Source: an alpha proteobacterium AAP38
GTDB lineage: Bacteria; Pseudomonadota; Alphaproteobacteria; Azospirillales; Azospirillaceae
NCBI GenBank assembly: GCA_001296005.1
Contig: LJHR01000023.1
Coordinates: forward strand, 1 to 64,000
Length of the DNA: 64,000 bases
Reading direction: 5' to 3'
Shown here: positions 61,123-64,000 of the stretch, piece by piece
How the letters are laid out: every line of letters starts with the position of its first letter
Numbering within the stretch: the stretch's first letter is position 1
Translations under genes and position numbers: made by a program
Notes under the pieces: generated by a model
What the model saw: the letters and a program-made list of their open reading frames with translations, nothing else
Told to the model about the DNA's origin: nothing
Database searches by the model: none

Positions 61123-64000
61123 ATGAGCATGATCCCCACGCCCGACATCGCCCTTAACCTGGGCCATCCGCGCCGCATGCTGCTGTCCGGCGCGCCGGAC
61201 GGGCAGGATGCGCGATTGCTGGCGGCCTTGGCCAAACGCGGCGGGTCGGCGGGCCTGCTGCATATCGCCAGCGACGATGCCCGCGCGGCGCGGCTGGCAG
61301 AGGTGGTGTCCTTCTTCGCCCCGGACGTGGAGGTGCTGCATTTCCCGGCCTGGGACGTGCTGCCCTATGACCGTATCTCCCCCAATGGGGAGATCGTGGC
61401 ACAGCGCATCACCACCATGACCCGGCTGCTGCGCCCCAATACCGGCAAGCCGTTCCTGGTGCTGACCACCGTCAATGCGGTGGTGCAGAAGCTTCCCCCC
61501 CGTCTTGCCTTCCGTAATGCCAGCTTTGCCGGCAAGGTCGGATCGCGCATCAATGTGGCGGAGCTTCAACGGTTCTTGTCGCAGAACGGCTATATCCGCG
61601 CGCAGACGGTGCGGGAACCGGGCGAATTCGCCATCCGGGGCGGCATCATCGACCTGTTCCCGCCCGGCAGTGGGGAGGCGCTGCGCCTGGACCTGTTCGG
61701 CGATGATCTGGACGGGGTGCGCAGCTTTGATCCCATGACCCAGCTGACGGTCGATAAGCGCGACGGTTTCCTGCTGACGCCCATGTCGGAAGTGTTCCTG
61801 GACGAAATGTCGATCCAGCGCTTCCGCACCGGCTACCGGGAGCATTTCGGGGCCGTCATGGATGACGATCCGCTGTATGAAGCGGTCAGTGCAGCGCGCA
61901 AGCATGCGGGCATGGAACATTGGCTGCCCTTGTTCCACAGTTCCATGGAAACCCTGTTCGATTATCTGCCCGATGCGTCGGTGACGCTGGACCCCAATGT
62001 CGAGCAGGCGCGCGATGAGCGGCTGGAGCAGATCCAGGATTTCTATAATGCCCGCCGCACCATGGTGGAGGCGGAGAAGAAATCCGGCAATCCGGCCTAT
62101 AAGCCCATCCCCCCTTCCCTGCTGTTCCTGGATGGTGACACGTTCGACCGGCATCTGGCCGTGCGCGCGGTGGCGCAACTGTCGCCCTTCGCGGCGATTG
62201 AGGGGGAGACATCCAACAAGGACATGGTGGATGGCGGCGGGCGCAAGGGCCGCGATTTTGCCGATGCCCGCGTGCAGTCCGGCGTCAATGTCTATGACGT
62301 TCTGCGCGAGCATATCGAGGCGCTGACCCGCGACGGCCGCACCCCCGTCATCGCCGGCTACACGACCGGATCCCGCGACCGTCTGCTGTCGGTGCTGAAA
62401 GAACATGGGCTGACACGGCTGAAGGCCGTGGATGCCTGGGCCGATCTTCTGACGCTGGACAAGGGGACCGCGGCGCTGATCGTCCTGCCGCTGGACCATG
62501 GCTTCACGGCCCCCGGTCTGGCCGTCATCACCGAACAGGATATCCTGGGCGACCGTCTGGTCCGCGCCGGGTCAAAGAAGAAGCGCCGCAACGCCAATTT
62601 CATTGCGGAAGCCGCATCGCTGAACCCCGGCGACTTCGTCGTCCATATCGATCATGGCATCGGCAAATATGATGGTCTGGAGACGCTGACCGTTGGCGGC
62701 GCGCCCCATGATTGCCTGCGCCTCATCTATGATGGCGGCGACAAACTGTATGTGCCGGTGGAGAATATCGAGGTCCTGTCCCGCTATGGCAGCGAGGAGG
62801 CGGGCGCTACGCTGGACAAGCTGGGCGGGGTTGGCTGGCAATCGCGCAAGGCCCGCGTCAAGCGCCGTCTGAAGGACATGGCCGACGCCCTGCTGCGCAT
62901 CGCCGCCGAACGCGCCCTGCGCCGGGCCGATGCCGTGCCGATCCCTGATGGCGCCTGGGACGAGTTCTGCGCCCGTTTCCCCTATGCGGAGACGGACGAC
63001 CAGTTGCGGGCCATCGATGATGTGATCGAGGATATGGGATCGGGTAAGCCGATGGACCGCCTGATCTGCGGCGATGTCGGCTTTGGCAAGACGGAGGTGG
63101 CGCTGCGTGCCGCCTTCCTGGCCGTCATGGCGGGCCGTCAGGTGGCGGTGGTGGTGCCGACCACCCTGCTGGCGCGGCAGCATTCCCGCACCTTCGAGGC
63201 GCGGTTTGCCGGCCTGCCGGTGCGTATCGGCCAATTGTCGCGCATGGTGACCACGAAGGACGCCAACCTGACCAAGCAGGGTGTGTCCGACGGCACCGTC
63301 GATATCGTCATCGGCACCCATGCCTTGCTGGGCAAAAGCCTGGATTTCAAGCGCCTGGGCCTGGTCATCGTGGACGAGGAACAGCATTTCGGCGTGAAGC
63401 AGAAGGAGCGGCTGAAGGAGCTGCGCACCGATGTGCATGTGCTGACCCTGTCGGCCACGCCGATCCCGCGCACCCTGCAACTGGCCCTGTCGGGTGTGCG
63501 CGAATTGTCGGTGATCGCCACACCGCCCGTCGACCGTCTGGCCGTGCGCACCTTCGTCCTGCCCTTCGATCCCGTGGTGATCCGCGAGGCGATCCTGCGC
63601 GAACATCACCGGGGCGGGCAGAGCTTCTATGTCTGCCCACGCCTGGAGGATCTGGAGAAGGTGCGCGTCCGGCTGGAAGAACTGGTGCCGGAGGTGAAGC
63701 TGATCACCGCCCATGGCCAGATGGCGGCGACGGAGTTGGAGGACGTGATGACGGCCTTCGACGATGGCAAATATGACGTGCTGCTGGCCACCAACATCAT
63801 TGAAAGCGGTCTGGACATTCCGCGCGCCAACACCATGATCGTCCACCGCGCCGACCTGTTCGGTCTGGCGCAGCTTTACCAGATCCGGGGCCGCGTGGGC
63901 CGGTCCAAGGTGCGCGGCTATGCCTATCTGACTTATCAGCCCAAGACAGTTTTGTCAGCCACGGCGCAGCAGCGCCTGCATGTGCTGGAAACGCTGGACA
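61123..64000 (+). CDS. mfd: Transcription-repair coupling factor Mfd (partial, runs off window)
   Basis: The frame from ATG 61123 is open to the window end, 959 codons, with no stop, so the 3' end is missing. The N-terminal UvrB-like part shows LHFPAWDVLPYDRISPNGEI. The central CarD-like RNA-polymerase interaction region carries DFVVHIDHGIGKYDGLETL. Helicase motifs are GDVGFGKTEVALRAAF (Walker A), DEEQHFGVKQKERL, LSATPIPRTLQ, TNIIESGLDIPRA and QIRGRVGRS. Mfd removes RNA polymerase stalled at damage and recruits UvrA, whose gene is in this same window. Confidence 0.97.
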   Translation, partial: MSMIPTPDIALNLGHPRRMLLSGAPDGQDARLLAALAKRGGSAGLLHIASDDARAARLAEVVSFFAPDVEVLHFPAWDVLPYDRISPNGEIVAQRITTMTRLLRPNTGKPFLVLTTVNAVVQKLPPRLAFRNASFAGKVGSRINVAELQRFLSQNGYIRAQTVREPGEFAIRGGIIDLFPPGSGEALRLDLFGDDLDGVRSFDPMTQLTVDKRDGFLLTPMSEVFLDEMSIQRFRTGYREHFGAVMDDDPLYEAVSAARKHAGMEHWLPLFHSSMETLFDYLPDASVTLDPNVEQARDERLEQIQDFYNARRTMVEAEKKSGNPAYKPIPPSLLFLDGDTFDRHLAVRAVAQLSPFAAIEGETSNKDMVDGGGRKGRDFADARVQSGVNVYDVLREHIEALTRDGRTPVIAGYTTGSRDRLLSVLKEHGLTRLKAVDAWADLLTLDKGTAALIVLPLDHGFTAPGLAVITEQDILGDRLVRAGSKKKRRNANFIAEAASLNPGDFVVHIDHGIGKYDGLETLTVGGAPHDCLRLIYDGGDKLYVPVENIEVLSRYGSEEAGATLDKLGGVGWQSRKARVKRRLKDMADALLRIAAERALRRADAVPIPDGAWDEFCARFPYAETDDQLRAIDDVIEDMGSGKPMDRLICGDVGFGKTEVALRAAFLAVMAGRQVAVVVPTTLLARQHSRTFEARFAGLPVRIGQLSRMVTTKDANLTKQGVSDGTVDIVIGTHALLGKSLDFKRLGLVIVDEEQHFGVKQKERLKELRTDVHVLTLSATPIPRTLQLALSGVRELSVIATPPVDRLAVRTFVLPFDPVVIREAILREHHRGGQSFYVCPRLEDLEKVRVRLEELVPEVKLITAHGQMAATELEDVMTAFDDGKYDVLLATNIIESGLDIPRANTMIVHRADLFGLAQLYQIRGRVGRSKVRGYAYLTYQPKTVLSATAQQRLHVLETLD

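Noticed and set aside
1-64000. CRISPR array, tRNA, rRNA, transposase or integrase genes
   Set aside because: None was seen; no regularly spaced direct repeats and no tRNA-like cloverleaf or recombinase motif was recognised by eye. A covariance-model scan would be decisive.

Overview
The window is a G+C-rich chromosomal segment with dense coding on both strands and frequent 4-base start/stop overlaps. Gene content points to an alphaproteobacterium, most likely Rhodospirillales/Azospirillaceae. The supporting signs are an aroQ-accB-accC cluster, a two-component pair beside a MarR regulator and ilvE (resembling petR/petP of Rhodobacter), a LexA box of the alphaproteobacterial GAAC-N7-GAAC type, small families DUF1491 and DUF4169, and a family PL10 pectate lyase. 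That lyase family was first described from Azospirillum (now Niveispirillum) irakense, so a Niveispirillum-like organism is a reasonable guess, but it is inference. No rRNA, tRNA, CRISPR array, transposase or integrase was seen, and no gene-free stretch exceeds about 300 bases.

Layout. 1-8 kb: histidine kinase/response regulator, MarR regulator, ilvE, a class I/II aminotransferase, an M48 periplasmic protease with TPRs, and an HD-GYP response regulator with a degenerate HD motif. 8-16 kb: DsbA-like protein, MBL-fold hydrolase, aroQ-accB-accC, OsmC-like protein, uvrB. 16-20 kb: small hypotheticals and a minus-strand molybdo-hydroxylase maturation cluster (CoxG-like, split XdhC, MoeA/MobA-type fusion) with no catalytic subunits in view. 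20-27 kb: TAXI-type TRAP transporter with DUF1850 partner, an orphan ABC ATPase, tatABC, and a periplasmic protein gene that appears frameshifted in a C7 run. 28-31.9 kb: NUDIX, Lrp regulator divergent from alanine dehydrogenase, AraC regulator with a small Cys-rich protein. 32-38 kb: DUF4198 and DUF4331 exported proteins, ssb under a perfect LexA box, MmcQ/YjbR protein, uvrA, DUF1398 protein.

38.75-40.73 kb is the clearest accessory island. It holds a decayed VapBC-like toxin-antitoxin pair (the toxin has an in-frame stop and an internal deletion), followed by a strikingly A+T-rich 450-residue FRG-domain gene that looks horizontally acquired and is a candidate defence gene. 40.7-49.3 kb: DUF4169, AsmA, 3-hydroxybutyrate dehydrogenase with a patatin-like protein, a POT peptide transporter, surE and DUF1491. 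49.4-53.5 kb: TonB-dependent receptor and exported pectate lyase, separated by a terminator and two ACCGGT-centred operator-like sites. 53.5-56.3 kb: hypothetical, DUF192, histone-deacetylase-like and NTF2-like proteins. 56.4-59 kb: a TPP riboswitch with its Shine-Dalgarno-like sequence inside the aptamer end, controlling thiZXY (pyrimidine precursor uptake). 59-64 kb: TylF-like methyltransferase, a protein with N-terminal PPPTRY repeats and a possible toxin-like C-terminal domain, and mfd running off the window.

Two intergenic palindromic repeat families recur: a roughly 77-bp hairpin (3.64 and 46.19 kb) and a 34-39 bp hairpin (0.02, 21.26 and 21.35 kb). The window contains uvrA, uvrB, mfd and ssb, so much of the DNA excision-repair apparatus lies here.
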